The notes below the pieces were generated by a model. That model made no database searches and was not told the origin of the DNA. It saw nothing but the letters and a program-made list of their open reading frames with translations. Of a stretch of DNA of 64,000 nucleotides, positions 26,032 to 34,386 are shown in pieces. A program made the translations under genes and the position numbers. The stretch lies in contig NZ_BSFC01000011.1 in the NCBI RefSeq assembly GCF_027922145.1, positions 558,001 through 622,000 on the forward strand, read 5' to 3'. This DNA comes from Novosphingobium resinovorum. GTDB taxonomy: Bacteria > Pseudomonadota > Alphaproteobacteria > Sphingomonadales > Sphingomonadaceae. Position 1 is the first letter of the stretch; each line of letters starts with the position of its first letter.

Positions 26032-27165
26032 TTACGAGTGGTCGATGACCAGCCCGTCGATCTCGTTCGCGAGGTCTTCGAAACGATCGACCACGCGCTC
26101 GAGGCGCTTGAACATCTCCTGCCGCACGAAGAAGTGCATCGGGTTGGTCAGGTCCGCCTTGAACAGGCGCTTGAGCCCGGCCGCGTGGATTTCGTCGGCA
26201 TGGCCTTCCATGCGGACCAGACGCTCGGTCAGTTCGTGGAGGCGGTGGCCGTTGTCGCCGATCTTGCGCAGCAGCGGGATCGCTTCGGCGGTCAGGCGTG
26301 CGGCATCGACGATGATCGCGGCCATGTCGATCATCTCCGGCTCGAACTCGCTCACCTCGTAGAGATCGCAGGCGTTGGCCGTCTGCTGCATCTCGTCGAT
26401 GGCATCGTCCATCGTGTTGATGAGGCTGGTGATGGCCGAGCGATCAAACGGCGTCAGGAAGCTGCGGCGCACCGTCTGCAGCACTTCGCGGGTGATGTCG
26501 TCGGCGTCGTGCTCGCGCTCGGCGATCTCGCGGATGTGCTGGGCGCGGCCCGGACCACCCTGCGCGAGGCGGGCGAGCGCGTCGGCGCCGGCCACCAGCG
26601 TGGCGGCCTGCTTCTCGAACAGGTCGAAGAAGTTGCCCTGCTCGGGCAGCAGCTTCTGGAACCAGGCGAACATGGCATTGACCCCTGTCTTGCTTGCCAC
26701 CGTGTCCACGGCTGCGCCCAGGAAGCGCGCGGGACTGGCGGCGGCGCGGAATTCACGTGCGCCGAAGGAACGTATGAGGGCGCGAAGGTCCTCTTCGTCG
26801 ACCGCCCTAGCCGCTTCCTCCAGCGAGAACCAGCGTCGTTCGCGCTGGTGCTGCTCGTCCCATGTGGAAAGCTCGTCGGTGACCGCGAAGGGATAGACAT
26901 CGACGTCCGCCCATACCGAAGCGCCCGAATTGCGCTGCTTACGGTAGCGGTAAGAGCCCAGCGGCACCGGGCAGGTCGCGCCCAGCACGCCTGCTTCCTC
27001 TTCCGCTTCCTTCGAGGCGGCGGCATGCGGTTGCAGGCCCTTCATCAGCCCGCCCTTGGGAATCACCCAGCGACGAGTGCTGCGCGAAGTGATGAGCAGT
27101 ATCTGGATGGGCGCGTCGACGGCGGGACCGACGGTGCGGTAAGGAAGAACGGCAATCTGGCGCAT
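26032..27165 (-). CDS. NUDIX hydrolase - DUF47 (PhoU-like) fusion protein
   Basis: One uninterrupted 377-codon frame. Residues 1-164 form a NUDIX domain: RWVIPKGGLMKGL then KEAEEEAGV, the E-E core of the Nudix box, with Leu and Lys in place of two consensus residues. This resembles the diphosphoinositol-polyphosphate class. Residues 165-377 (MFAWFQKLLPEQGNFFDLFE ...) form a complete DUF47 protein of the PhoU-like type that accompanies Pit carriers. The downstream Pit gene fits a phosphate role. The ATG at 27165 has AGGAA upstream. An internal ATG at 26673 with AGGGGT upstream could also yield free DUF47, so the frame may make two products. Frame loss by sequencing error cannot be excluded. 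Confidence 0.75.
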   Translation of the reverse strand: MRQIAVLPYRTVGPAVDAPIQILLITSRSTRRWVIPKGGLMKGLQPHAAASKEAEEEAGVLGATCPVPLGSYRYRKQRNSGASVWADVDVYPFAVTDELSTWDEQHQRERRWFSLEEAARAVDEEDLRALIRSFGAREFRAAASPARFLGAAVDTVASKTGVNAMFAWFQKLLPEQGNFFDLFEKQAATLVAGADALARLAQGGPGRAQHIREIAEREHDADDITREVLQTVRRSFLTPFDRSAITSLINTMDDAIDEMQQTANACDLYEVSEFEPEMIDMAAIIVDAARLTAEAIPLLRKIGDNGHRLHELTERLVRMEGHADEIHAAGLKRLFKADLTNPMHFFVRQEMFKRLERVVDRFEDLANEIDGLVIDHS

Positions 27166-27329
27166 ATGGGCGAGATTCCTTTCATCCCTCGACGCGTGAA
27201 GCTGCGCCCCATAGGGGACGGCGCGCCGTCATGCAAATGTCACAAATAGAGACGCGGTCTCGATTGTGGACTCGAATGATGAAAGGATGATTTCCAAGGG
27301 CTGGGCAATTTACCGAAGGCCGTCCCGTC

Positions 27330-27406
27330 CGTCATTGCGAGCGAAGCGAAGCAACCCAGGGCGGCGTAGTGCTGCCCTGGGTTGCTTCGCTTCGCTCGCA
27401 ATGACG
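27330..27406. repeat. Palindromic repeat, family A copy 8
   Basis: Family A palindrome (GAGCGAAGCGAAGC variant), 11 nt after the engB stop on the minus strand. Confidence 0.9.
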
Positions 27407-27417
27407 AAAGTGTGAAA

Positions 27418-28074
27418 TCAGAGTTCCGAATCGCCCAGCACGGCGGCGCGCAGTTCCTCGATCCCCATGCCCTTTTCAGAGCTGGTGACGTGGACCACGG
27501 GGAACGCGGCGGGATGCTTGCGGGCTTCGGCGATGGTGGCGGCGTGGACCGCCTCCAGTTCGCTGGCCTTGATCTTGTCCGCCTTGGTCAGGACGAGGCG
27601 GTAGCCCACCGCCGCCTGATCCAGCATCTCCATCATGTCGAGATCGACCTGCTTCACGCCGTGGCGCGAATCGATCAGCACCAGCGTGCGCTTGAGTTCC
27701 ACACGGCCACGCAGGTAGTCGCGCACCAGACGGCGCCAGGTCTCGACGACCTTGGGCGGCGCCTTGGCGAAGCCGTAGCCCGGCATGTCGACGAGACGGA
27801 ACTTGAGCGGCTCGGCCACGTCGAAGAAGTTCAACTCCTGCGTGCGGCCCGGCGTCACCGAAGTACGCGCGATCGCCTTGCGGCCGACCAGTGCGTTCAG
27901 CAGCGAGGACTTGCCCACGTTCGACCGGCCCGCAAAGGCGATCTCCGGCGCATCGGGATCGGGCAGGAACTGCAGCGACGGTGCCGACTTCAGGAACGTC
28001 ACCGGTCCCGAGAACAGCTTGCGCGCGCGCTCCGTCAGTTCTGCCATTTCTTCATTCACGCGATCATCACTCAC
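27418..28074 (-). CDS. engB: Ribosome biogenesis GTPase EngB (YsxC/YihA)
   Basis: A 218-residue GTPase needed for late 50S subunit assembly. GTPase motifs are G1 [13 protein letters not shown]2 region [15 protein letters not shown]3 [12 protein letters not shown] and G4 LTKADKIK, with a G5-like VTSSEKGMG. The start is ambiguous. GTG at 28074 overlaps the yidC stop (GTGA), which suggests coupling; GTG 28059 and ATG 28047 are later alternatives. It is the last gene of the rpmH-rnpA-yidD-yidC-engB run, an order conserved in alphaproteobacteria. Confidence 0.92.
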   Translation of the reverse strand: MSDDRVNEEMAELTERARKLFSGPVTFLKSAPSLQFLPDPDAPEIAFAGRSNVGKSSLLNALVGRKAIARTSVTPGRTQELNFFDVAEPLKFRLVDMPGYGFAKAPPKVVETWRRLVRDYLRGRVELKRTLVLIDSRHGVKQVDLDMMEMLDQAAVGYRLVLTKADKIKASELEAVHAATIAEARKHPAAFPVVHVTSSEKGMGIEELRAAVLGDSEL

Positions 28075-29834
28075 TTTGTACGGGCCGCCGCGCGTGCCTT
28101 GTCGGCCGTATCCTTCTCGGCTTGCGCCTTGAGCTGCGGATGGCGGCTGTAGAGGAACTTCTGCTGCGCGATGGTCAGGATGTTGGAGGTGATCCAGTAG
28201 ACCAGCAGGCCCGAGGCGAAAGGCGCCATCACGAACATCATGAACCACGGCATCAGCTTGAACACCTGCTGCTGCGCCGGGTCCATCTGGGCCGGGTTGA
28301 GCTGGAACTGCAGGTACATCGTCGCGCCGAGCAGCAGGGCGAGCAGGCCGATCGCCAGGAAGCTGGGCGGATCGAAGGGCAGCAGGCCGAACAGGTTCAG
28401 GATGTGCAGCGGATCGGGCGCGGACAAGTCCTTGATCCACAGCACGAAGGGCTGGTGGCGCATCTCGATGGCCAGGATCAGCGTCTTATAGAGCGCGAAG
28501 AACACCGGGATCTGCAGAAACATCGGCAGACAGCCTGCGAGGGGATTGACCTTCTCCTGCTTGTAGAGGGCCATGATCTCCTGCTGCTGCTTCTGCTTGT
28601 CGTCCTTGTAGCGCTCCTGGATCGCCTTCATCTTCGGCTGGATCGCGCGCATCGCCGCCATCGAGGCGAACTGGCGCTGGGCGACCGGGAACATCATGCC
28701 GCGCACGATGAGGGTCAGCAGGATGATGGCGACGCCGAAGTTGCCGACAAGGCTGAACAGCTTGGTGAGCAGCCAGAAGATCGGCTTCTCGAACCAGCGG
28801 AACCAGCCCCAGTCTATCGCGAGGCCGAAGTTGGCGATGCCCTGCGCCTCGTAGGCGTCGAGCACCTTGTGCTCCTTGGCGCCCGCGAAGATCTTGGTCG
28901 TCACGCTCTGGCGCGTGCGCGGCTGGATCACGGCCTGATCGTATACCACGTCGGCGCGGAAGATCTGGTTGCCGAGCGAACGGAACGTGCTCTCCGCCTT
29001 CGCGCCCACGGGAATGAGGGCCGACATCCAGTAGATGTCGGTGAAGCCGATCCAGTCGGTGCGGCCCGCTTCGTTGACGGTGCCGGCTTCGGCCACGTCC
29101 TTGTAGTTGGTGCCGAAGGTCACCGAACCGTCGAAGGCGCCGATCGGCCCCGAATGGACGTTCCAGGTATCGAGGCTTGCAGTCTTCTCGGTACGGTTGA
29201 CGAGCGCGAAGGGCTTGACCGAAACCGCGCCGCCGCCCGCGTTCTCGACGGTCTGCTGCGCGGTGATCATGTAGTTCTGGTCGATCGAGTACGTGATCGC
29301 GAAGCGCTGGCCGGTGGGGTTCGCCCAGGTCAGGGTCACCGGGGTGGTCGGGGTCAGCGTGGCGTTCGCGGGCGCGGTCCAGACGGTCGAGGCGGTCGGC
29401 GCGGCGACGCCGCCCTCACCCAGCCAGCCGACTTGCGCGAATTGCTGCGCGGGGGTGCCCGCGGGCGAGAAGATTCGGACCGGGCCGGAATTCTTCTCGA
29501 CCGTCTCGCGGTGGCGATTGATCACGAGGTCGTCGACGATCGCACCGGTCAGGTTGATCGAGCCCGAGAGGCCGGGCGCGGAAATCTTCACGCGGCCCGG
29601 AGCAGCCAGCTCGGTCTTGAGGTCGGTAGCTTCCAGCGTGCGGTCGGCGGCATCCATCAGGCCACCTTCGCGCGTCGGCTTGGTGGGACTGGAGGCGTTC
29701 TTGGCGCCGCCGGACTCGACGATCTGCGTCGGGGTCTTGGCCTGCGGATAGAAATAGCCGACCCCGGCCTCCCAGCCGAAGAGCACGAGCGCGGTCAGTA
29801 CGACCGCAAGGATGATGTTACGCTGGTTTTCCAC
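28071..29834 (-). CDS. yidC: Membrane protein insertase YidC
   Basis: A 587-residue insertase. It has an N-terminal membrane anchor ([19 protein letters not shown]), a large periplasmic beta-sandwich domain (about residues 60-350), then five C-terminal helices. Among these, [40 protein letters not shown] and [20 protein letters not shown] contain the hydrophilic groove region. YidC inserts membrane proteins alone or with SecYEG. A frame continues 63 nt upstream to an ATG, but GTG at 29834 gives the conserved N-terminus ENQRN and has AGGAAACAG upstream. Confidence 0.95.
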   Translation of the reverse strand: MENQRNIILAVVLTALVLFGWEAGVGYFYPQAKTPTQIVESGGAKNASSPTKPTREGGLMDAADRTLEATDLKTELAAPGRVKISAPGLSGSINLTGAIVDDLVINRHRETVEKNSGPVRIFSPAGTPAQQFAQVGWLGEGGVAAPTASTVWTAPANATLTPTTPVTLTWANPTGQRFAITYSIDQNYMITAQQTVENAGGGAVSVKPFALVNRTEKTASLDTWNVHSGPIGAFDGSVTFGTNYKDVAEAGTVNEAGRTDWIGFTDIYWMSALIPVGAKAESTFRSLGNQIFRADVVYDQAVIQPRTRQSVTTKIFAGAKEHKVLDAYEAQGIANFGLAIDWGWFRWFEKPIFWLLTKLFSLVGNFGVAIILLTLIVRGMMFPVAQRQFASMAAMRAIQPKMKAIQERYKDDKQKQQQEIMALYKQEKVNPLAGCLPMFLQIPVFFALYKTLILAIEMRHQPFVLWIKDLSAPDPLHILNLFGLLPFDPPSFLAIGLLALLLGATMYLQFQLNPAQMDPAQQQVFKLMPWFMMFVMAPFASGLLVYWITSNILTIAQQKFLYSRHPQLKAQAEKDTADKARAAARTK

Positions 29835-29915
29835 GAAAGCCTGTTTCCTGCCCGTATCTTCGTCTCGGCGGCGGCCATGTGGGGCCGCCGGCATCACTTC
29901 GCCAGTATCTAAGGT

Positions 29916-30161
29916 TCAGTCCGGCACGGGATCGTGCCCGTGCCCACCCCAAGGATTGCAGCGCAATAGACGCCACAGCGCCAGCAATCCACCCTTGATC
30001 GCACCATGCTTGCGAACCGCGATAATCGCGTACTGCGAACAGGAGGGGGAGTAGCGGCAGGTGGGCGGCATGATCGCCGAAGGACCGAGTTGCCACAATC
30101 GCGCGACACCGATGATCGCCAGCCCCGGAAGCGAGACGAGGAAGGCGAGAACCTTGGTCAT
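29916..30161 (-). CDS. yidD: Membrane protein insertion efficiency factor YidD
   Basis: An 81-residue protein of the YidD family: an N-terminal amphipathic helix, then LGPSAIMPPTCRYSPSCSQY with the three conserved cysteines' region (CRYSPSCS), HGAIKGGLLALWRLLRCNPW and GGHGHDPVP. YidD sits at the inner membrane and aids YidC-dependent insertion. It overlaps the rnpA stop by 4 nt. An 81-nt gap precedes yidC. Confidence 0.95.
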   Translation of the reverse strand: MTKVLAFLVSLPGLAIIGVARLWQLGPSAIMPPTCRYSPSCSQYAIIAVRKHGAIKGGLLALWRLLRCNPWGGHGHDPVPD

Positions 30162-30547
30162 TTGCGAGGGCCACGCCTGCGATTCGGCTGGCGGGGCGCA
30201 TCACCCTTCCCGTCCCGCGCCCGCCCCAGAGCGGCGACGAGTTCGCCGCGCAGCTTGTCGAAGTCGCGCTCGACCCCGCCTTCACGGCCGATCAGCACAT
30301 GGTCGGTGTCGGCAAGGCCATGCTCGGGCAGCAATTCGCGAAGCAGCGCGCGGAAACGCCGTTTCATGCGGTTGCGCACGACGGCATTGCCGATCTTCTT
30401 GGTCACCGTGATCCCGGCGCGCCGCCCCAGCCCGTCATTGCGGTTGGCCAGCAGCACGAAACCGGGGCGCGCGACTCGCAGGCCGCGATTGGCAGCGAGA
30501 AAGTCCGAACGACGGCTCAGGACCGTGTAGGCGTCAGCCTGCTTCAT
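30158..30547 (-). CDS. rnpA: Ribonuclease P protein component
   Basis: A 129-residue basic protein that binds the P RNA and matures tRNA 5' ends. The RNR signature is clear in TVTKKIGNAVVRNRMKRRFR, with the N-terminal LSRRSDFLAANRGLRV typical of RnpA. The C-terminus is extended and Arg/Pro-rich (RQPNRRRGPRK). ATG 30547 gives normal length; the open frame continues upstream without similarity. A strong hairpin separates it from rpmH. Confidence 0.95.
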   Translation of the reverse strand: MKQADAYTVLSRRSDFLAANRGLRVARPGFVLLANRNDGLGRRAGITVTKKIGNAVVRNRMKRRFRALLRELLPEHGLADTDHVLIGREGGVERDFDKLRGELVAALGRARDGKGDAPRQPNRRRGPRK

Positions 30548-30581
30548 GACAGCTCGAACGTCGGGACATGGCGATTCGCGC

Positions 30582-30639
30582 CAAAGCAAAACGGCGCCAG
30601 CCCATGCCCTCGCGCAAGGCGAGAGCGTGGGCTGGCGCC
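30582..30639 (-). terminator. Hairpin between rpmH and rnpA (attenuator-like)
   Basis: A perfect 12-bp stem GGCGCCAGCCCA/TGGGCTGGCGCC (30593-30604 with 30628-30639) also has an inner CTCGC/GCGAG pairing. On the minus strand it is followed by GTTTTGCTTT. Placed 41 nt after the rpmH stop and 35 nt before the rnpA start, it could act as a partial terminator that makes more L34 than RnpA. Confidence 0.7.
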
Positions 30640-30680
30640 GCTTATGGCAGGAGCTTTGCGCCCCTGCCGATCCCGGCGGA

Positions 30681-30815
30681 TTAGGCCGAGAGCTTGGCGC
30701 GGCCGCGAGCGCGACGCGCGCGCAGAACCTTGCGGCCACCGACGGTCGCGGTGCGGGCACGGAAGCCGTGACGACGGGCGCGAACAAGGTTGCTCGGCTG
30801 GAAAGTGCGCTTCAT
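30681..30815 (-). CDS. rpmH: 50S ribosomal protein L34
   Basis: A 44-residue, very basic protein beginning [20 protein letters not shown], with [19 protein letters not shown] at the end. This is L34 almost to consensus, and length is exact. TAA at 30681-30683 and ATG at 30815 bound the gene. It heads the rpmH-rnpA-yidD-yidC-engB run, the usual order. The 68 nt upstream, before the secreted protein's stop, hold the promoter. Confidence 0.98.
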   Translation of the reverse strand: MKRTFQPSNLVRARRHGFRARTATVGGRKVLRARRARGRAKLSA

Positions 30816-30883
30816 GTCAGTCCTCGAAAATCTAACAAAAAGGGCCGCCCAAACCGGACGACCATGGAAATCGTTGGCCGCCG

Positions 30884-31642
30884 TTACTGGAACGACGGGA
30901 TTGAGTCAACAACAGCCGCAAGCTGGAGGAACTGAAAACGCGGACTCACATCCACTTTCACCTCGTCCAGTTGCACCCACGCACTCATCTCCCCCGCGTC
31001 GAGCCAGCGCGCCGAAGCGAAGGGCACGGAATTAGTCATGGCATAGAACGCCTGCGCCTCGGCCGCATTCATGCCCATGGCGCGGTAGTAGTCGATGTAG
31101 CGACGATTCTCGGGCGCATTGGCGGCATAGTCCGAGGGCTCGAGCCCGGTGTCGTCCTGCCAGGAATGCACCGCGAACTCGGAGCCCGGATCGGCGTAGC
31201 GCCGCGCGCCCGCCAGGAACAGTTCTACCCCGCCCGAACGCACCGACCCTCCCGCCGGAACATGGGTGACGATGCCGCTGCGGCGAATCATCTGGCCGAC
31301 CTGCAGGTTGGCGAGGTCGTCCTCGGTGCCGGGGCAGTCGATCATCTCGATCGTGGCAATTCCGGGATGGTCGCGCAGCATCGCGGTGAACTGCCCGGGC
31401 GTGCGCGCGTCGGTGACATCGACCAGCGCCGCCCGGCCCTCGTCCAGCACGCGGAACGGACCGTAGGCCGGACCTTGCGGCATCGCAGGCGCTTCGATCG
31501 CGGTAGTGAAGAGGGTGCGCTCGCCCCCGGTAACGACGGAATCGGTGACCTCGTCGACAGTCTCGTACTCGATCACCTGCGCCGACAGGGGGGACACGGC
31601 GAAAAGGGCGACCAGAGCAAGACTTGCGGAAAGCGAGCGCAT
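30884..31642 (-). CDS. Secreted ClpP/crotonase-fold-like protein (COG3904-like)
   Basis: A 252-residue exported protein with a Sec signal peptide ([20 protein letters not shown]). The central part resembles periplasmic ClpP/crotonase-fold proteins: [40 protein letters not shown] and [20 protein letters not shown] follow the strand-helix pattern in which a Ser and a later His would be catalytic. The Ser of RSGG and the His of VHS are at suitable places, but I cannot confirm catalysis. The start may be GTG 31645 or ATG 31642. It is monocistronic and divergent from comM. Confidence 0.6.
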   Translation of the reverse strand: MRSLSASLALVALFAVSPLSAQVIEYETVDEVTDSVVTGGERTLFTTAIEAPAMPQGPAYGPFRVLDEGRAALVDVTDARTPGQFTAMLRDHPGIATIEMIDCPGTEDDLANLQVGQMIRRSGIVTHVPAGGSVRSGGVELFLAGARRYADPGSEFAVHSWQDDTGLEPSDYAANAPENRRYIDYYRAMGMNAAEAQAFYAMTNSVPFASARWLDAGEMSAWVQLDEVKVDVSPRFQFLQLAAVVDSIPSFQ

Positions 31643-31788
31643 CACAAGTCTATGCCGGGAACACCCTTACCCTCTTCCTCACGGGTCCGGTTAAAGTGCT
31701 GTAAGGTATATTTTTGAACATGGCGCCGCCGCGAGCGGGCCTTACTAGACGAGGTCTTCTTCGCAATTCTTGCAGAAAGGCCCTTCCC

Positions 31789-33297
31789 TTGGTCGCCATC
31801 GTCTCGACCGTCGCGTACCTCGGGCTCGAGGCGCGTGCCGTCGAGGTGCAGTGCCAAATCGCACCGGGAATGCCCGGCTTCACGCTCGTCGGCCTGCCCG
31901 ACAAGGCGGTGCGCGAAAGCACCCAGCGGGTGAGCGCGGCGCTCACCGCGATGGGGTTGGCGTTGCCGCCCAAGCGAATCATCGTCAACCTCTCCCCCGC
32001 CGACCTGCCCAAGGAAGGCTCGCACTTCGACCTGCCGGTAGCGCTGGCGTTGCTGGCGGCGATGGGCGTGGTCGATGCCGAGCAACTGGGCGATTTCGTG
32101 GCGGTGGGCGAACTCGCGCTCGATGGCCGGGTGATCCCCTCTCCCGGCGTATTGCTGGCGGCGATCCACGCCAGCGAGCACGAGAAGGGTCTGATCTGCC
32201 CGGCCTCGCAAGGCTCGGAAGCGCGCTGGGCCAGCGGGGTGCCAGTGGTCGCGGCGCCCAATCTCATCAGCCTGCTCAACCACTTGCGCGGCATCCGAGT
32301 GCTGCAGACGCCACCGCTGGGCGAGGTCGAAACGCGGGCAGGCGGCCCCGATCTCCGGCAGGTCAAGGGACAGGAAACCGCCCGCCGCGCACTAGAGATC
32401 GCGGCTGCGGGCGCGCACAACCTGTTGATGGTCGGGCCACCGGGCGCGGGCAAGTCGCTGCTCGCATCGTGCCTGCCCGGCGTCTTGCCCGAACTCACCC
32501 CGGCCGAAGCGCTGGAGGTATCGATGGTCGCCTCGGTAGCGGGCACGCTGGAGGGCGGGCGGATCAGCCGTGCCCGGCCGTTCCGCGCGCCGCATCACTC
32601 CGCCTCGATCGCCGCTCTGACCGGTGGCGGGATCAAGGTGCGGCCGGGTGAAGTTTCGATGGCGCACCTCGGCGTCCTGTTCCTCGACGAACTGCCTGAA
32701 TTCCAGCGGCAGGCCCTCGATTCGCTGCGCCAGCCGCTGGAATGCGGCGAAGTCACCGTCGCCCGCGCCAATGCCCATCTCACGTATCCCGCACGAGTCC
32801 AGTTGATCGCGGCGATGAACCCATGCCGGTGCGGCTACATGGGCGACCCCGCCCTTGCCTGCAGCCGCGCGCCGCGCTGCGGGGCGGATTACCAGAGCAA
32901 GGTTTCCGGGCCGCTGCTCGACCGGATCGATCTTCACGTCGAGGTAGATCCCGTCCGCGCCGTCGATCTCGCCCTCCCGCCACCAAGCGAAGGCAGCGTG
33001 CAGGTCGCCGCCCGGGTGGCTCAGGCGCGCGAGATTCAGGCGGAGCGACTGAACGGCACCAAGGCGCGCACCAATGCCGAACTCGACGGCGACCTGCTGG
33101 AAGCCCACGCCACTCCGGACGAGGCCGGACGCCGCCTGCTGATACAGGCCGCCGAAACGATGCGCCTCTCCGCGCGCGGCTACACCCGCATCCTGCGCAC
33201 CAGCCGGACGATCGCCGATCTGGCGGGGGCGGGTCAGGTCACCCGCATCCATGTCGCCGAGGCGCTGAGCTATCGCCGCCGTGCTCCGGTGGGGTGA
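31789..33297 (+). CDS. comM: YifB/ComM family Mg-chelatase-like AAA+ ATPase
   Basis: A 502-residue hexameric AAA+ helicase. ComM promotes branch migration during natural transformation; homologues are also widespread in non-competent bacteria. The N-terminal Lon-protease-like domain begins VAIVSTVAYLGLEARAVEVQ and contains NLSPADLPKEGSHFDLPVAL. The ATPase has Walker A GPPGAGKSLLASCLPG, Walker B GVLFLDELPEF and an arginine-finger region, plus the metal-like AAMNPCRCGYMGD insert. The C-terminal YifB domain has LSARGYTRILRTSRTIADLA. TTG at 31789 with AGAAAGG upstream gives the conserved start; an in-frame ATG at 31714 is an alternative. Confidence 0.92.
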   Translation: MVAIVSTVAYLGLEARAVEVQCQIAPGMPGFTLVGLPDKAVRESTQRVSAALTAMGLALPPKRIIVNLSPADLPKEGSHFDLPVALALLAAMGVVDAEQLGDFVAVGELALDGRVIPSPGVLLAAIHASEHEKGLICPASQGSEARWASGVPVVAAPNLISLLNHLRGIRVLQTPPLGEVETRAGGPDLRQVKGQETARRALEIAAAGAHNLLMVGPPGAGKSLLASCLPGVLPELTPAEALEVSMVASVAGTLEGGRISRARPFRAPHHSASIAALTGGGIKVRPGEVSMAHLGVLFLDELPEFQRQALDSLRQPLECGEVTVARANAHLTYPARVQLIAAMNPCRCGYMGDPALACSRAPRCGADYQSKVSGPLLDRIDLHVEVDPVRAVDLALPPPSEGSVQVAARVAQAREIQAERLNGTKARTNAELDGDLLEAHATPDEAGRRLLIQAAETMRLSARGYTRILRTSRTIADLAGAGQVTRIHVAEALSYRRRAPVG

Positions 33298-33303
33298 GAG
33301 CCC

Positions 33304-33463
33304 GCGCAAGGTGACAGGGTTTACACGGTTGACACGGTCCAGAGAGAAAAGGTGTCACCTTAGAGCCGGAAAGTGTCACCTTAGAGCCGCAAGGTGACAC
33401 ATTTTGCGTGCGATGTGTCACCTTGTGCGAGTGAGGTGTCACCTTGCGGTGTAACCTTGTGAT
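33304..33463 (+). repeat. Phased AAGGTGACAC box array, element 2
   Basis: This begins 7 nt after the comM stop and explains about half of the gap to the next gene. The head reads GCAAGGTGACAGGGTTTACA then CGGTTGACACGGTCCAG. GTGTCACCTT boxes start at 33352, 33373, 33415 and 33436. An inverted AAGGTGACAC at 33391-33400 fills the missing step. Spacings are 21, 21 (inverted), 21 and 21. A GTGTAACCTT box at 33449 closes the element. The rest of the gap, to 33616, holds nothing recognisable. Head and tail match the inverted element at 19628-19810. Confidence 0.7.
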
Positions 33464-33616
33464 GGGAGTTGAGCGACGGACGGTCATGAGCGCAGTGTAT
33501 CGGAGTGCCCGTTGTGTAGGAAAGCCGACCTTCGGCAAGCGCCCCGTTGCGGTCGTTGATGCCCATTGCCTATGCGCGTATTGCAGCCGCTGTTAACCGA
33601 AGGCACACAAGGTGGC

Positions 33617-34042
33617 ATGAAGCATGATTTATCTGCCGATCTACGCCGCGAGCGCCGCGCTGTCCTGCGATTGTATTCGGCATCTTTCATGTCGAATACT
33701 AAGTGGCGGTCTGTCTTCACTGCCTTAGAGAACGATGGCCTTGGCATACGACAGCTTGTCATCAAGTTCATCGAGGCCGAGAACGAAAAAGCTATCAGTC
33801 TACCATGGCTCAATGCGCCCCATGCTTTCGTGGACAGTATCGATTTCGGCCCATTTCCTCTTGTCGGGATCGAATGGATGGAGGTTCCAGCGGTAGCTAT
33901 TTTTCCACGAAAAAATAATGTGCCCGCCGAGCACTACCCGCAAGATATTGCGGCCGTCCGTTCTGCGCTTTTGGCGCTCGGCAGGAAACTTCCTTTGGAG
34001 GATACCTCGACTGGCTTACGGATTGTTGGTCACGCTCGCTGA
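33617..34042 (+). CDS. Low-GC hypothetical protein, possibly DUF6678-like
   Basis: A 141-residue cytosolic protein. The core MSNTKWRSVFTALENDGLG, FGPFPLVGIEWMEVP, PQDIAAVRSALLALGRKLPL and TGLRIVGHAR resembles what I recall of DUF6678 proteins (NTKW near the start, IEW in the middle), which have no known function. Similarity is by eye only. Base composition is close to 50% GC, visibly lower than its neighbours, and codon use differs (TTA, ATA-type codons), suggesting recent gain. ATG 33617 follows AAGGTGG; ATG 33566 is an alternative. Confidence 0.6.
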   Translation: MKHDLSADLRRERRAVLRLYSASFMSNTKWRSVFTALENDGLGIRQLVIKFIEAENEKAISLPWLNAPHAFVDSIDFGPFPLVGIEWMEVPAVAIFPRKNNVPAEHYPQDIAAVRSALLALGRKLPLEDTSTGLRIVGHAR

Positions 34043-34079
34043 AGCATCCAATACAGTCTGTCGGCCATCCACACTTTGC

Positions 34080-34166
34080 CGTCATTCCCGCGAAGGCGGG
34101 AACCCATCTTCTGACGCTTCGTGTTGCACGGGCATCAGTTGGGTCCCCGCTTTCGCGGAAATGACG
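34080..34166. repeat. Inverted repeat, family D copy 1
   Basis: Arms CGTCATTCCCGCGAAGGCGG and CCGCTTTCGCGGAAATGACG flank AACCCATCTTCTGACG. The 344-nt gap 34043-34386 contains this element, the related one at 34226-34360, and no gene. Confidence 0.85.
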
Positions 34167-34225
34167 GGGTTGGTTTAGAGCCGTTAAAACGGCAGATAAC
34201 CACTCAAATCCGTTATTCGAACACC

Positions 34226-34360
34226 GTCGTCATCCCAGCGAAGGCTGGGACCGCTATGACCATGATATGCAATCTCGGCAGAGTTGCGGCAGCTTTTTCC
34301 CAGCCTAGCCGAGATGTCGCGACAGAACGAGAGCGGTCCCGGCCTTTGCCGGGATGACGG
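34226..34360. repeat. Inverted repeat, family D-like variant
   Basis: Arms GTCGTCATCCCAGCGAAGGC and GGCCTTTGCCGGGATGACGG enclose a longer loop that itself contains complementary TCTCGGC/GCCGAGA. It lies just downstream of the hydrolase stop at 34387 (minus strand). Confidence 0.75.
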
Positions 34361-34386
34361 TCTGGTTCTGAGACGGCAGATAGCCC

